Virus record (IMG/VR): IMGVR_UViG_3300009132_000035
Span: 1 to 24,677 of that record
Length of the DNA: 24,677 nucleotides
Source of the DNA: a virus
Strand: one strand, 5' to 3'
The notes beneath the pieces are model-generated. The model worked only from the letters and a program-made list of their open reading frames with translations, made no database searches and was not told the DNA's origin. A program made the translations under genes and the position numbers. Shown one piece after another: positions 15,384 through 22,095 of the stretch; position 1 is the stretch's first letter; each line of letters begins with the position of its first letter.

Positions 15384-15631
15384 GCTTTCTTCTTAGGTCG
15401 ACCAGCTTTCTTAAGAGCATGGGTCTTTCTGAACTCGTTTAAGTTATACTCTGTTTCTAATAGAGCAATCTCAACTGATTCGTCTAAAGCAGTATTAATA
15501 ATCTTAAATGACTGCCTTGTCGTATGCTTAAGACCTTCATCACCAACTGTTAAACTAACTAATTCAGCTGAATCTTGGACTGTCTGACCTAAAGCTCCGA
15601 TGGTATTACCAATGACTTTAAATATTTGCAT
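15380..15631 (-). CDS. hypothetical early protein with basic tail
   Basis: An 83-residue protein. The first 35 residues have a helical, mildly amphipathic pattern (VIGNTIGALGQTVQDSAELV), the middle is charged and helical, and the C-terminus ends in GRPKKKA, which resembles an AT-hook-type DNA contact (GRP core). AGGAG lies six bases before the ATG. It follows the intrinsic terminator at 15745-15786, so it should have its own promoter in 15632-15744 or depend on read-through. The function is not known; weak DNA binding through the tail is possible. Confidence 0.75.
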   Translation of the reverse strand: MQIFKVIGNTIGALGQTVQDSAELVSLTVGDEGLKHTTRQSFKIINTALDESVEIALLETEYNLNEFRKTHALKKAGRPKKKA

Positions 15632-15705
15632 TTTATTCTCCTGTGATTAAATTGATAAATGATAAATCTCATATGAGACCACAACTGCGACCGCAGAGGA
15701 TGACA

Positions 15706-15723
15706 GTGACTATCATGTGACTA
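15706..15723. repeat. direct repeat GTGACTA, 11-bp period
   Basis: GTGACTA occurs at 15706-15712 and 15717-15723, one helical turn apart, between the terminator and gene 15380-15631. A nearby hairpin-capable CTGCG-AC-CGCAG lies at 15684-15695. Same-face spacing suggests a regulator site, but the repeat is short. Confidence 0.3.
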
Positions 15724-15744
15724 CTGTGTAATGTGTAAAAGTGT

Positions 15745-15786
15745 AAAAAATAAACAAGGGAAACCCCGTTGTTTGGGGTTCCCTTG
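15745..15786 (-). terminator. intrinsic terminator after the first leftward gene
   Basis: Read leftward: CAAGGGAACCCC, a seven-base loop, then GGGGTTTCCCTTG, giving a 12-bp stem with one bulged base. A T-rich tract TTTATTTTTTAC follows. It lies 15 bases beyond the stop of gene 15801-16040 and would end that short transcript. Confidence 0.85.
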
Positions 15787-15800
15787 GTAACGATGGATCG

Positions 15801-16040
15801 TTAGACTTTAATGTCAAACTCTGAATCCTCGTCATCCTCAGCATCTGGATCATACGCAGGTCTTTGTGACATCGTTACCTGGTTGGTCGCGATAAGATGC
15901 AAGATGTTATCTTCGATTTGGCGGTATTTCTTTGCATTCAATTCATCAAGTGCATTAAAGTGACCAACCAGTTGATTACCTAAGAAAACTTCATTGACTT
16001 TTAGGCGTTCATTATTGCGTTCATAAGCTTTACGTTTCAT
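15801..16040 (-). CDS. small hypothetical early protein, first leftward gene
   Basis: A 79-residue protein. The N-terminus is basic and helical (KRKAYERNNERLK) and the C-terminal 15 residues are strongly acidic (DPDAEDDEDSEF). There is no cysteine, membrane helix or known motif. I chose ATG 16040, six bases after GGAG; an in-frame ATG at 16052 has no such site. It is the gene nearest the divergent control region and is closed off by its own intrinsic terminator, so it is probably made early and strongly. The charge split resembles small phage inhibitors or DNA mimics, but that is only an analogy. Confidence 0.75.
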   Translation of the reverse strand: MKRKAYERNNERLKVNEVFLGNQLVGHFNALDELNAKKYRQIEDNILHLIATNQVTMSQRPAYDPDAEDDEDSEFDIKV

Positions 16041-16108
16041 ATTATTCTCCATTGATTATAAAAGTTTTATTTGGTAACAAGTACCACAATGACGCCAGTC
16101 ATCATAAG

Positions 16109-16200
16109 TTTGACTGCGATATAGTGAACGGACACACTGAATACGATAAAAAATAAAGATAGTTAATGACAGTACATAGGGGGGGTATATCGCAGTCAAA
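16109..16200. repeat. perfect 15-bp inverted repeat, 62 bases apart
   Basis: TTTGACTGCGATATA (16109-16123) and TATATCGCAGTCAAA (16186-16200) are exact reverse complements. They may serve as two operators for one regulator, a looping pair or the stem of a long hairpin. The right arm contains the -35 of a possible leftward promoter. Confidence 0.7.
16171..16199 (-). promoter_or_regulatory. possible leftward sigma70 promoter
   Basis: Read leftward: -35 TTGACT, exactly 17 bases, then TGTACT as a moderate -10. It would give a leader of about 125 bases before ATG 16040. The -35 lies within one arm of the 15-bp inverted repeat, so binding there could block it. The -10 matches consensus at only four of six positions. 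Confidence 0.4.
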
Positions 16201-16413
16201 GTCTGACAACCTAAGTTTACTTGACTCGTAGTAAATTATGTAATTTTTCTATAGGCAAAAATAGCACACTTAGTCCCTGGGATCTTTAACGCTATTCTAT
16301 GCGACAAGCTGTAGTTGGCGGTAGCCAACGGAGGCTTGGAGCTATATAAAAAGATATCTCTTAAGAAGGGAAGCGCTACAGACCCTATTCCGACAACACC
16401 GAGGTTGACCTGA

Positions 16414-16460
16414 GAGTTAACTTTTGTAGTTAAAAAGTTATCTGTGGAGTTAACTTTTGT
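16414..16460. repeat. two copies of GAGTTAACTTTTGT, 33 bp apart
   Basis: Exact 14-base copies lie at 16414-16427 and 16447-16460. Each contains the palindrome AGTTAACT, and a related GTTAAAAAGTTA lies between them. The 33-bp period is about three helical turns, and the pair ends just upstream of the rightward promoter, as expected for operator or activator sites. Confidence 0.55.
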
Positions 16461-16467
16461 TAATTAG

Positions 16468-16497
16468 TTTACTTGCTAGGGGATATTGTGTTATACT
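16468..16497 (+). promoter_or_regulatory. rightward sigma70-like promoter with extended -10
   Basis: TTTACT, 18 bases, TATACT, with TGT directly before the -10 (TGn extension). The start would fall near 16504, and the GGGAG ribosome site for the first rightward gene is at 16521. This is among the best promoters in the window. Confidence 0.6.
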
Positions 16498-16529
16498 TCC
16501 CCTGTTGAGTGTACTTTTCAGGGAGAACA

Positions 16530-16895
16530 ATGCAGACACCGTATACTGCAGGCTGGGCAAAGATACCTTTAGACAATCTGTTGATAGTTAACGAGCTAAT
16601 CGGCTCGTCTTCTATCTTCAGTGTTTACTGTTGCATGTTTAGGAAGTTACCGTTGAACGGGGACAATATATGCAATATAACACAAGCAGAGATATGCGAG
16701 ACGTTGGGCATTAAAAAGAGCTATGCGTCACGTTCTGTTAAAAGGTTAATCGATTTAAAGGTCATAGCTAAACATTCAAGTAAACACTATATGCTGAATC
16801 CTCAGTATACAATCCGTAATAGTAACGATGACTATTTTAGTTTAATGAACAAGTTTGAGAAGTTGGTCAAGGAGGACGAACATGCAGACAGCTGA
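16530..16895 (+). CDS. winged helix-turn-helix protein (RepL-like), possible transcription regulator
   Basis: A 121-residue protein. ITQAEICETLGI, KKSYASRSVKRLIDLKVI and a following beta wing (AKHSSKHYMLNPQY) form a typical winged helix-turn-helix, most like RepL-type plasmid initiators and related regulators. It should bind DNA. As the first gene of the rightward block, 33 bases after a good promoter and next to repeated palindromes, it may regulate that promoter or the divergent one. GGGAG lies four bases before ATG 16530; a GTG seven codons upstream is less likely. The C-terminal part shares LID, NP and DDYF landmarks with the next gene product, which suggests an old duplication. Confidence 0.75.
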   Translation: MQTPYTAGWAKIPLDNLLIVNELIGSSSIFSVYCCMFRKLPLNGDNICNITQAEICETLGIKKSYASRSVKRLIDLKVIAKHSSKHYMLNPQYTIRNSNDDYFSLMNKFEKLVKEDEHADS

Positions 16896-17205
16896 TAAAC
16901 AACACTTTATTATTGTAGGCTACGAGCTGGGGGCGGGGTTGTCGGAGGGCAACCTGCACGAGACTGTAGATATAGTATGTGACTGTCTCCATCCAGATAA
17001 TACTGTTGATGATGCAATTGAAGATAGAATGTCTAAAAAAGACATTAAAGAACTAATAGATCAACAATTTATAAAACGAAGAGATGATTGCTATATTGCC
17101 AACCCTTTGTTACTATACTGCGTTGATGACGATTATTTTTTAGATGAAAAGCGATACGCTGCGCAAATTAAAGCGGCAAAGCTATATTACGGGATTGAGC
17201 GATAA
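16882..17205 (+). CDS. second winged-helix-like protein, divergent relative of the preceding gene product
   Basis: A 107-residue acidic protein. A canonical recognition helix is not obvious. The segment KELIDQQFIKRRDDCYIANP then DDDYF lines up with KRLIDLKVIAKHSSKHYMLNP then DDYF of the upstream protein: same LID, Ile, Tyr, Asn-Pro and Asp-Asp-Tyr-Phe order at nearly the same spacing. Both proteins also begin MQT. The two are probably paralogues and might act as a pair. GGAGG lies six bases before the ATG, and the gene overlaps the upstream one by 14 bases. Its stop overlaps the next start as TAATG. Confidence 0.75.
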   Translation: MQTADKQHFIIVGYELGAGLSEGNLHETVDIVCDCLHPDNTVDDAIEDRMSKKDIKELIDQQFIKRRDDCYIANPLLLYCVDDDYFLDEKRYAAQIKAAKLYYGIER

Positions 17206-17945
17206 TGGATTTAGTTAAGAAAGATAATGGGGCAGTACTAACAAAAGAACAGCTACAAGCTAGCATGCCTAAGAAGTTTCGTCACAATGTGACAGATGAG
17301 ATGATAGATTTCATTAATAGTACAGAAGGCGATGAGTTTAGAGACATCTACAAAGAAAACCTGGTTGGGTTTGCTGATGTGATTGAAAGCGGGCGTTATA
17401 AGATGTTAGATTACGTTAACGCTGTTAAGTTTGTTAGTTATAAGTTAATCGGGGACTCTAATACGATAGCTTACGCTAAAACGTTTCCTGACCGTTATCA
17501 GAGATTAGTAGATAAGAATACGCCTATGAAAACGATTGCATCGTTTTCTACGGCTTATAACAAGGGAGACCTTGTACATAAGATTTTAGAAAGGACTTTG
17601 GTGCCTGTTCATATTCTTAATATGGATATACATCAAGAGGCGATTAATACTCAGGCAGAGCTCATGCGCACTGCTAAAAGCGAGACTGTGCGTCAAAAGG
17701 CTGCTGAGTGCTTAATCACACAACTGAAAGCGCCAGAAGCTGCGAAGATAGAAGTTGATGTTAGTTATAGCAATTCATCTATCGATGAGCTCCGTGAGAC
17801 TACTAGGGCGTTAGCGCAACAACAATTGAAGATGATACAAAGTGGTGCAGTAACAGCAGAGCACGTTGCGCAGAGTGACATTATTGCTAGGAAACAGAAT
17901 AGTGTCGAAACTGAATATGAGGAGATATCGAATGAAAATTCTTAA
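17205..17945 (+). CDS. probable terminase small subunit
   Basis: A 246-residue, mostly helical protein. The segment TVRQKAAECLITQLKAPEAAKIEVDV, followed by SIDELRETTRALAQQQ and a tail region, matches what I remember of proteins encoded beside the large terminase in N4-like and related podoviruses. The large subunit lies two genes downstream. If so, it recognises phage DNA and directs the motor in packaging. No helix-turn-helix is certain, so the call rests on position and general pattern. It starts by TAATG overlap with the preceding gene and ends 14 bases inside the lipoprotein gene. Confidence 0.55.
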   Translation: MDLVKKDNGAVLTKEQLQASMPKKFRHNVTDEMIDFINSTEGDEFRDIYKENLVGFADVIESGRYKMLDYVNAVKFVSYKLIGDSNTIAYAKTFPDRYQRLVDKNTPMKTIASFSTAYNKGDLVHKILERTLVPVHILNMDIHQEAINTQAELMRTAKSETVRQKAAECLITQLKAPEAAKIEVDVSYSNSSIDELRETTRALAQQQLKMIQSGAVTAEHVAQSDIIARKQNSVETEYEEISNENS

Positions 17946-18147
17946 TATAGTATTACTAGCACTGTTGGCTACATCTTGTAGTCAAACTAATCCGTTTGTT
18001 CATGAACCTGTAGATCCATTAATCATCCCTCCCAATACTTTATGTGACCCAAATGAAAGCTTGTTAATCTGTAGAGACGATACTTTAACTGATTGTGAAG
18101 GATATTTAAAAGATAAACCAATTCAAATAGAGGAGATAGAGATATGA
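17932..18147 (+). CDS. small lipoprotein, possible outer-membrane spanin or immunity protein
   Basis: A 71-residue secreted protein. A short Lys-containing start is followed by a hydrophobic stretch (ILNIVLLALL) and the lipobox ATSC with Cys16, so it should be processed by signal peptidase II to a lipoprotein of about 56 residues. The mature part is moderately Pro-rich (NPF, EPVDP, IIPPN) with three more cysteines (C38, C47, C55). Its place between small and large terminase genes matches the T7 Rz/Rz1 spanin genes, but no Rz-like partner with an N-terminal membrane anchor is seen. GGAG lies seven bases before ATG 17932. Superinfection exclusion is the main alternative role. Confidence 0.7.
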   Translation: MKILNIVLLALLATSCSQTNPFVHEPVDPLIIPPNTLCDPNESLLICRDDTLTDCEGYLKDKPIQIEEIEI

Positions 18148-18368
18148 AAAAACATATGTTTAGAAGAAAAACTAAATTAAAACCAGCTAAAAAATGTGTA
18201 CACTTCTTTAAGTGTATGTGGGAAACTGACTGTGAGGAGCTAGCAAGAGCAGAACTTGCAGAGTTATCACCTGTAGCTTTAGAAGCAATGGGCAGAGCTA
18301 GAGGAATTGAGTTAGATAGACGTAAGAAAAAGTCTACATTAATCAATGAGTTATACGAGGTAATGTGA
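18144..18368 (+). CDS. small basic protein with SAP-like domain
   Basis: A 74-residue protein. The N-terminal third is strongly basic (KKHMFRRKTKLKPAKK) and contains two cysteines. The C-terminal part, LSPVALEAMGRARGIELD then KKKSTLINELYEV, resembles SAP/Rho-N-like two-helix DNA-binding motifs. It starts by ATGA overlap with the lipoprotein gene, with AGGAG eight bases ahead, and its last bases overlap the GTG of the terminase. It may help the terminase contact DNA; that is inferred from domain type and position. Confidence 0.7.
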   Translation: MKKHMFRRKTKLKPAKKCVHFFKCMWETDCEELARAELAELSPVALEAMGRARGIELDRRKKKSTLINELYEVM

Positions 18369-19954
18369 AATTAGTAAAGAAAACTGTAGAAGAATGGTTA
18401 AACGACATCAACTACAGCGTTGATCCAAATTATGTACCTAGTGAATTCGCCCTCGAGTTTGTTAGTTTCATAAAGCTTGTAAATGGTGAACGCGGAGAAG
18501 AAAATGCTACTCCTGTCATCCATTACAAAATGTTAGACAATATAACGGGCAAAACACAGAATACAGTTAATATGTGTTCACGTGGATTAGCAAAGACTAC
18601 CATTCTTTCTGAATATCTAATACTATATTTAGCTGTATATGGCTCTATACCAGGCTTTGGCAATGTAGATTATGGCTTGTACGTGTCAGATTCTATAGAA
18701 AATGGTGTAAAAAAGATGCGTTACAGGCTAGAAAGACGCTGTCAACACAGTGAATTCTTAAAAACTTACTTGCATTCGTTCCGATTTACAGATATTCGCT
18801 GGTATTTTAAGAATAAACAAGGAAAAGAGCTCGTTGTCACAGGACATGGTGCTAAAACTGGTGTTCGTGGAACAGTAGAACTAAACACGAGACCACAATT
18901 AGCTATGTTGGATGACTTATTGTCTGATGATGACGCTCGTTCGCCCACAATTATCGAAAGTGTAGAGAATACTGTGTATTCTGCTATCGATTATGCACTG
19001 CATCCTAGAAAACGTAAGGTAATTTGGTCAGGAACTCCGTTTAATGCTAAAGACCCGTTGTATAAAGCAGTCGAATCTGGCGTATGGCACGTGTCTGTGT
19101 ACCCAGTTTGTGAAGAATTTCCTGTTGAACGTGAAAATTTTAGAGGTGCGTGGGAAGATAGGTTTGACTATGACTATGTTTTAGATCAATATACTAAATC
19201 TAAAGGTGCAGGTAAGTTAGATAGCTTTAACCAGGAATTAATGCTACGCATTATGTCTGAAGAAGAGCGTTTAATACAAGATAGCGATCTTACCTGGTAC
19301 AAGCATGCTAACGTAAAACAAAATATGGGAGCGTTTAACTTCTATATTACGACAGATTTTGCTACGAGCTCGAGAGAAAGTGCTGACTTTAGTACAATTA
19401 ATGTCTGGGCTTACAATAATAATGGTGATTGGCTGTGGGTAGATGGATTCTGTAAACGTGCATTGATGGACGAGTCAATGGATGCGTTATTCCAGTTAGC
19501 TCAAAAATATCGCCCACAAGAAGTAGGTATTGAGGTGACAGGACAGCAGGGGGGTTTTATATCTTGGATACAGAACGAACAAATGAATAGAAATATTTAT
19601 TTTACGTTAGCTACAGGTAAAGGTAAGAACTCACCAGGAATTAGACCTAACAAAGATAAGATGAGTCGATTCCAACAAATAGCATTACCTTTGTTTAAAG
19701 CAGGAAAAATATGGTTTCCAGAAGAATTAAGAGATTCTGATGAGTTAGCTGAAATGTTAATGGAGATTACCTTAGCAACTTATAAAGGATTTAAGTCTAA
19801 GCATGACGATCAATTAGATAATATATCTATGTTAGGTGAGTTTAATGCTTGGAAACCTAGCGAAGTGTCTTCAGGTGAATCTGGAGATGGTTCAATGTTA
19901 TGGGATGACGAAGAGGAGCCAGAGTCTTACGGTAGTAGTTCTTATTTTGTTTAA
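18365..19954 (+). CDS. terminase large subunit
   Basis: 529 residues. The ATPase half has a terminase-type Walker A, SRGLAKTT (72-79), Walker B MLDD (D183, D184), and SGTPF (222-226) as the coupling motif. The nuclease half has TTDFATS (D331), with D341 following, GIEVTG (E390) and KHDDQLD (D481, D482, D485), an RNase H-fold set of acidic residues. It drives DNA into proheads and cuts the concatemer. The acidic tail (WDDEEEPE) is typical of motor C-termini. The start is GTG 18365, overlapping the preceding stop as GTGA, with GAGG four bases ahead. The overall look is closest to N4-like and marine podovirus terminases. Confidence 0.95.
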   Translation: MKLVKKTVEEWLNDINYSVDPNYVPSEFALEFVSFIKLVNGERGEENATPVIHYKMLDNITGKTQNTVNMCSRGLAKTTILSEYLILYLAVYGSIPGFGNVDYGLYVSDSIENGVKKMRYRLERRCQHSEFLKTYLHSFRFTDIRWYFKNKQGKELVVTGHGAKTGVRGTVELNTRPQLAMLDDLLSDDDARSPTIIESVENTVYSAIDYALHPRKRKVIWSGTPFNAKDPLYKAVESGVWHVSVYPVCEEFPVERENFRGAWEDRFDYDYVLDQYTKSKGAGKLDSFNQELMLRIMSEEERLIQDSDLTWYKHANVKQNMGAFNFYITTDFATSSRESADFSTINVWAYNNNGDWLWVDGFCKRALMDESMDALFQLAQKYRPQEVGIEVTGQQGGFISWIQNEQMNRNIYFTLATGKGKNSPGIRPNKDKMSRFQQIALPLFKAGKIWFPEELRDSDELAEMLMEITLATYKGFKSKHDDQLDNISMLGEFNAWKPSEVSSGESGDGSMLWDDEEEPESYGSSSYFV

Positions 19955-19958
19955 AAGG

Positions 19959-19987
19959 TTTACATAGTTATTTTATGGTGGTATTAT
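19959..19987 (+). promoter_or_regulatory. sigma70-like promoter before the virion gene cluster
   Basis: TTTACA, exactly 17 bases, TATTAT: five of six consensus matches in each box. It lies in the only sizeable gap (19955-20013) of the rightward block, and the start would fall about 20 bases before ATG 20014. A weak inverted repeat GTGGT/ACCAC spans the -10. Confidence 0.55.
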
Positions 19988-20013
19988 GAGACAAAACCAC
20001 TTTAGGACCTAAC

Positions 20014-20670
20014 ATGTATGTTTCCGACTATTTATCCCATGTTACAAAGGGAGAAGTTAAACAACTATATTTAAGTGATATAGGAACTGGTACTCCTAAT
20101 GCAACACAATCAGCAAATATCTCAACCCTTATTAGTTTTTTAAATGAAGCAAATTTAGAATTACATAAGCATTTTGGTTTAATACAAAAAGAATTAGTAC
20201 TAACTGACGTTACTAATAATTCATTACATAGTGTCCCAACAGATTTTTTATATGCTGTTAGCGCTGAATATGATGATGGAACTGAAGTTGCAATTAATAA
20301 TGAAAGAACTAAATATGTAGATAAAGTTGATGAAAATGTTTCTTTGTTATTCCCACACCCTTTTAAAATTTTAGTTAAAGGTACTGACGTATCTTTAAAA
20401 CGTGATGATATCAGTGTAGTATATGTTGCTGTTCCTCCAACTGTATCATTAACAACTGATTTCATAGACCTACCTCAAGTATACAACGATGCTATTTATA
20501 ACTATATAGCTTATAAAGCACACGCATCAGTTAAAGGTGATATGAAAGAAGAGAACAATACTTACTATTTAAGATATCAAGAAAGTCTTAGACACATTCG
20601 TATGATGGGACTTCACAATTCAGATAATTTAGATAGTAATGTTAAATTAACTGACCGAGGATTTGTCTAA
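20014..20670 (+). CDS. probable head-tail connector/adaptor protein
   Basis: 218 residues with no signal peptide. A helical N-terminus (ISTLISFLNEANLELHKHF), a beta-rich middle and a C-terminal helical segment (YNDAIYNYIAYKAHAS then NTYYLRYQESL) match the pattern of phage adaptor proteins such as the DUF6682 type, which bind below the portal. The family call is from general pattern, not from a catalytic motif. AGGA lies six bases before the ATG. It is the first gene after the promoter at 19959-19987 and is followed by beta-rich virion proteins. Confidence 0.6.
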   Translation: MYVSDYLSHVTKGEVKQLYLSDIGTGTPNATQSANISTLISFLNEANLELHKHFGLIQKELVLTDVTNNSLHSVPTDFLYAVSAEYDDGTEVAINNERTKYVDKVDENVSLLFPHPFKILVKGTDVSLKRDDISVVYVAVPPTVSLTTDFIDLPQVYNDAIYNYIAYKAHASVKGDMKEENNTYYLRYQESLRHIRMMGLHNSDNLDSNVKLTDRGFV

Positions 20671-21098
20671 TGTCTAATTTCCATTCATTTTCACCAAACG
20701 AATTAAATAGCGCGACAGTACAATACTATCCTACTATTGAATTAGTAGCTGGTGATAATCGACCTGTTTTGAATATTACTTTAAAAGATAGTAGTACAGC
20801 ATTATCAGGTCAAACGCTAGATGCAAATAATCATGCTACCTGGGCACTAATTGATCTATCAGGTGCTAGTCATGTCAAAATGAAGTTTAGAAAAATTGAT
20901 TCAACAACAATTATTGAAACAATTACTTGTTCAATTGTTAGTCCTGCATCAAATGGTAATGTCACAATGACGTGGTCTAATACTACTTTAAGTGGTGCAA
21001 ATGGAATGTATGAAGGTGAAATCACAATTACTTATAATGATGGTAGGATTCAAACTGTTAGAGATTTATTAAAGTTTGACGTAAGAGCAGGATTCTAA
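20670..21098 (+). CDS. beta-sandwich virion protein, BppU-N-like
   Basis: A 142-residue protein made of alternating strands: LNITLKDSSTAL, HVKMKFRK, ETITCSIV, GNVTMTW, MYEGEITITYNDG, LKFDVRAGF. This resembles the N-terminal domain of BppU-type baseplate upper proteins, which join receptor-binding fibres to the virion. Part of the resemblance is from memory. The ATG overlaps the preceding stop as TAATG, with GAGG nine bases ahead. Its neighbours are structural. It is probably a small tail or fibre-attachment subunit. Confidence 0.6.
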   Translation: MSNFHSFSPNELNSATVQYYPTIELVAGDNRPVLNITLKDSSTALSGQTLDANNHATWALIDLSGASHVKMKFRKIDSTTIIETITCSIVSPASNGNVTMTWSNTTLSGANGMYEGEITITYNDGRIQTVRDLLKFDVRAGF

Positions 21099-21099
21099 T

Positions 21100-22083
21100 A
21101 TGGCAGTCAGAGCAATTGTTAGTTTAAGTAAAACTAAAAATATTGTTTCAGCCACTAAACTAGAAGCAACATACTCGTATACAACGCCTGAACCTGTTTT
21201 ACTTATAAGCAGATTAGAAAGTCTTGCAGCATTAGATTATGACTCTATAAACCAATGGTTTACAGACGAATTACCTTTAAGTGAAGTTCTAGTTACAGCT
21301 TATAGTAAAAACGTAACTGATTCTGTTTCTGTACAGGAATTACAAGAACTTAATTTAGGATTATCAAAAACTGAAACTTTAAGTTTAACTGAAAGTTTTG
21401 CTAGAGCTATTACATTTAATAGAAATTTAACGGATGCATTTACGTTAGATGATGCAGCTAGTGTAGATAAAGATTACTATGGAGTTAAAGGTAATGTTGC
21501 ATCAATGCTTGATATTATCGGATTATCTCTTGATAAGATTGCTACAGACTCTTATACAGTAGGAGATATTTATAATTTAGCTGTAAATAAAGTAGTAACA
21601 GAAAATTTAAATATAATTGAAAACGCAGCAAAAGAAGTAAGTACAACTAAAACTGATTCGTTTTCAGTTAGTGAAGATGTAAATGTACATCCAAACTTAG
21701 GAAAAACAGATTCAATAAGTTTTTCAGATACACATTATGCAACACTAAGTAAAGTTGTAACTGATTCAATTACTTTACAAGAAAACTTTTCTAATGGTTT
21801 GAATGAAGTACTTGACAATTCATTTACATTTGGTGATAGTATAATATCGGAAATCAATAAAGTAATTACAGACGCATTTACTTTAGATGATAGTGCCTTA
21901 ATAGACAAAGACTATTTTGGTAATAAGGGAAATATTTGTACAGTGTCGGATGTGATAGCAGTAGCTGTTGCATATGCTAGAAGTTTTAGTGATTCTGTAA
22001 GTATTGGTGATTCAACAAGTGTTTCAAATATTTCAGGTAAGGTGCTCAATGGAGCATCTTTTAATAGAATAACATTAAACTAA
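21100..22083 (+). CDS. repetitive structural protein, 18-residue TDSFSL repeats
   Basis: 327 residues. From residue 73 to about 302 a motif of the form T-D-S-hydrophobic-S/T-hydrophobic recurs at 73, 91, 111, 149, 167, 185, 203, 221, 239, 257 and 297. Most steps are exactly 18 residues; the exceptions are 20, 38 and 40, where DKDYYGVKGN and DKDYFGNKGN insertions occur. The regular step suggests a beta-solenoid or stacked strand-turn fibre. The C-terminus is short and non-repetitive. AGGA lies seven bases before the ATG. It sits between tail-type genes, so it is most likely a fibre or tail-spike component. Confidence 0.7.
   Translation: MAVRAIVSLSKTKNIVSATKLEATYSYTTPEPVLLISRLESLAALDYDSINQWFTDELPLSEVLVTAYSKNVTDSVSVQELQELNLGLSKTETLSLTESFARAITFNRNLTDAFTLDDAASVDKDYYGVKGNVASMLDIIGLSLDKIATDSYTVGDIYNLAVNKVVTENLNIIENAAKEVSTTKTDSFSVSEDVNVHPNLGKTDSISFSDTHYATLSKVVTDSITLQENFSNGLNEVLDNSFTFGDSIISEINKVITDAFTLDDSALIDKDYFGNKGNICTVSDVIAVAVAYARSFSDSVSIGDSTSVSNISGKVLNGASFNRITLN
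21316..22005 (+). repeat. array encoding 18-residue protein repeats
   Basis: The coding array spans residues 73-302 of the repetitive structural protein. Consensus landmarks are T-D-S, a hydrophobic residue, S or T, a hydrophobic residue, then an acidic residue. The DNA copies have diverged, so repetition is clearer in the protein than in the bases, which argues for selection on structure. Confidence 0.75.
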
Positions 22084-22095
22084 AGGAGTTTAATA

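Larger units (their letters stand above)
16041..16529. other. divergent control region between the leftward and rightward gene blocks
   Basis: 489 bases without a gene that I can support. Besides the sites listed separately, it holds a seven-G run (16179-16185), the hairpin GTTGGC-GGTA-GCCAAC (16314-16329), TCCCTGGGA near 16275, and AT-rich stretches around 16330-16370. Divergent promoters and clustered repeats make it the main switch of the window. It could also hold a replication origin, but no diagnostic sign such as iterons was seen. Confidence 0.6.

Noticed and set aside
16055-16060. Perfect TATAAT on the minus strand as the promoter of gene 15801-16040
   Set aside because: No acceptable -35 at 15-19 bases, and the transcript would start on the ribosome site itself.
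16414-16460. CRISPR array or iteron origin
   Set aside because: Only two exact copies, too few for an array or a clear iteron origin; operator sites explain them better.
20028-20465. Minus-strand 145-codon open frame inside the connector-like gene
   Set aside because: Antisense to a well-supported gene, no ribosome site, and composition typical of a shadow frame.
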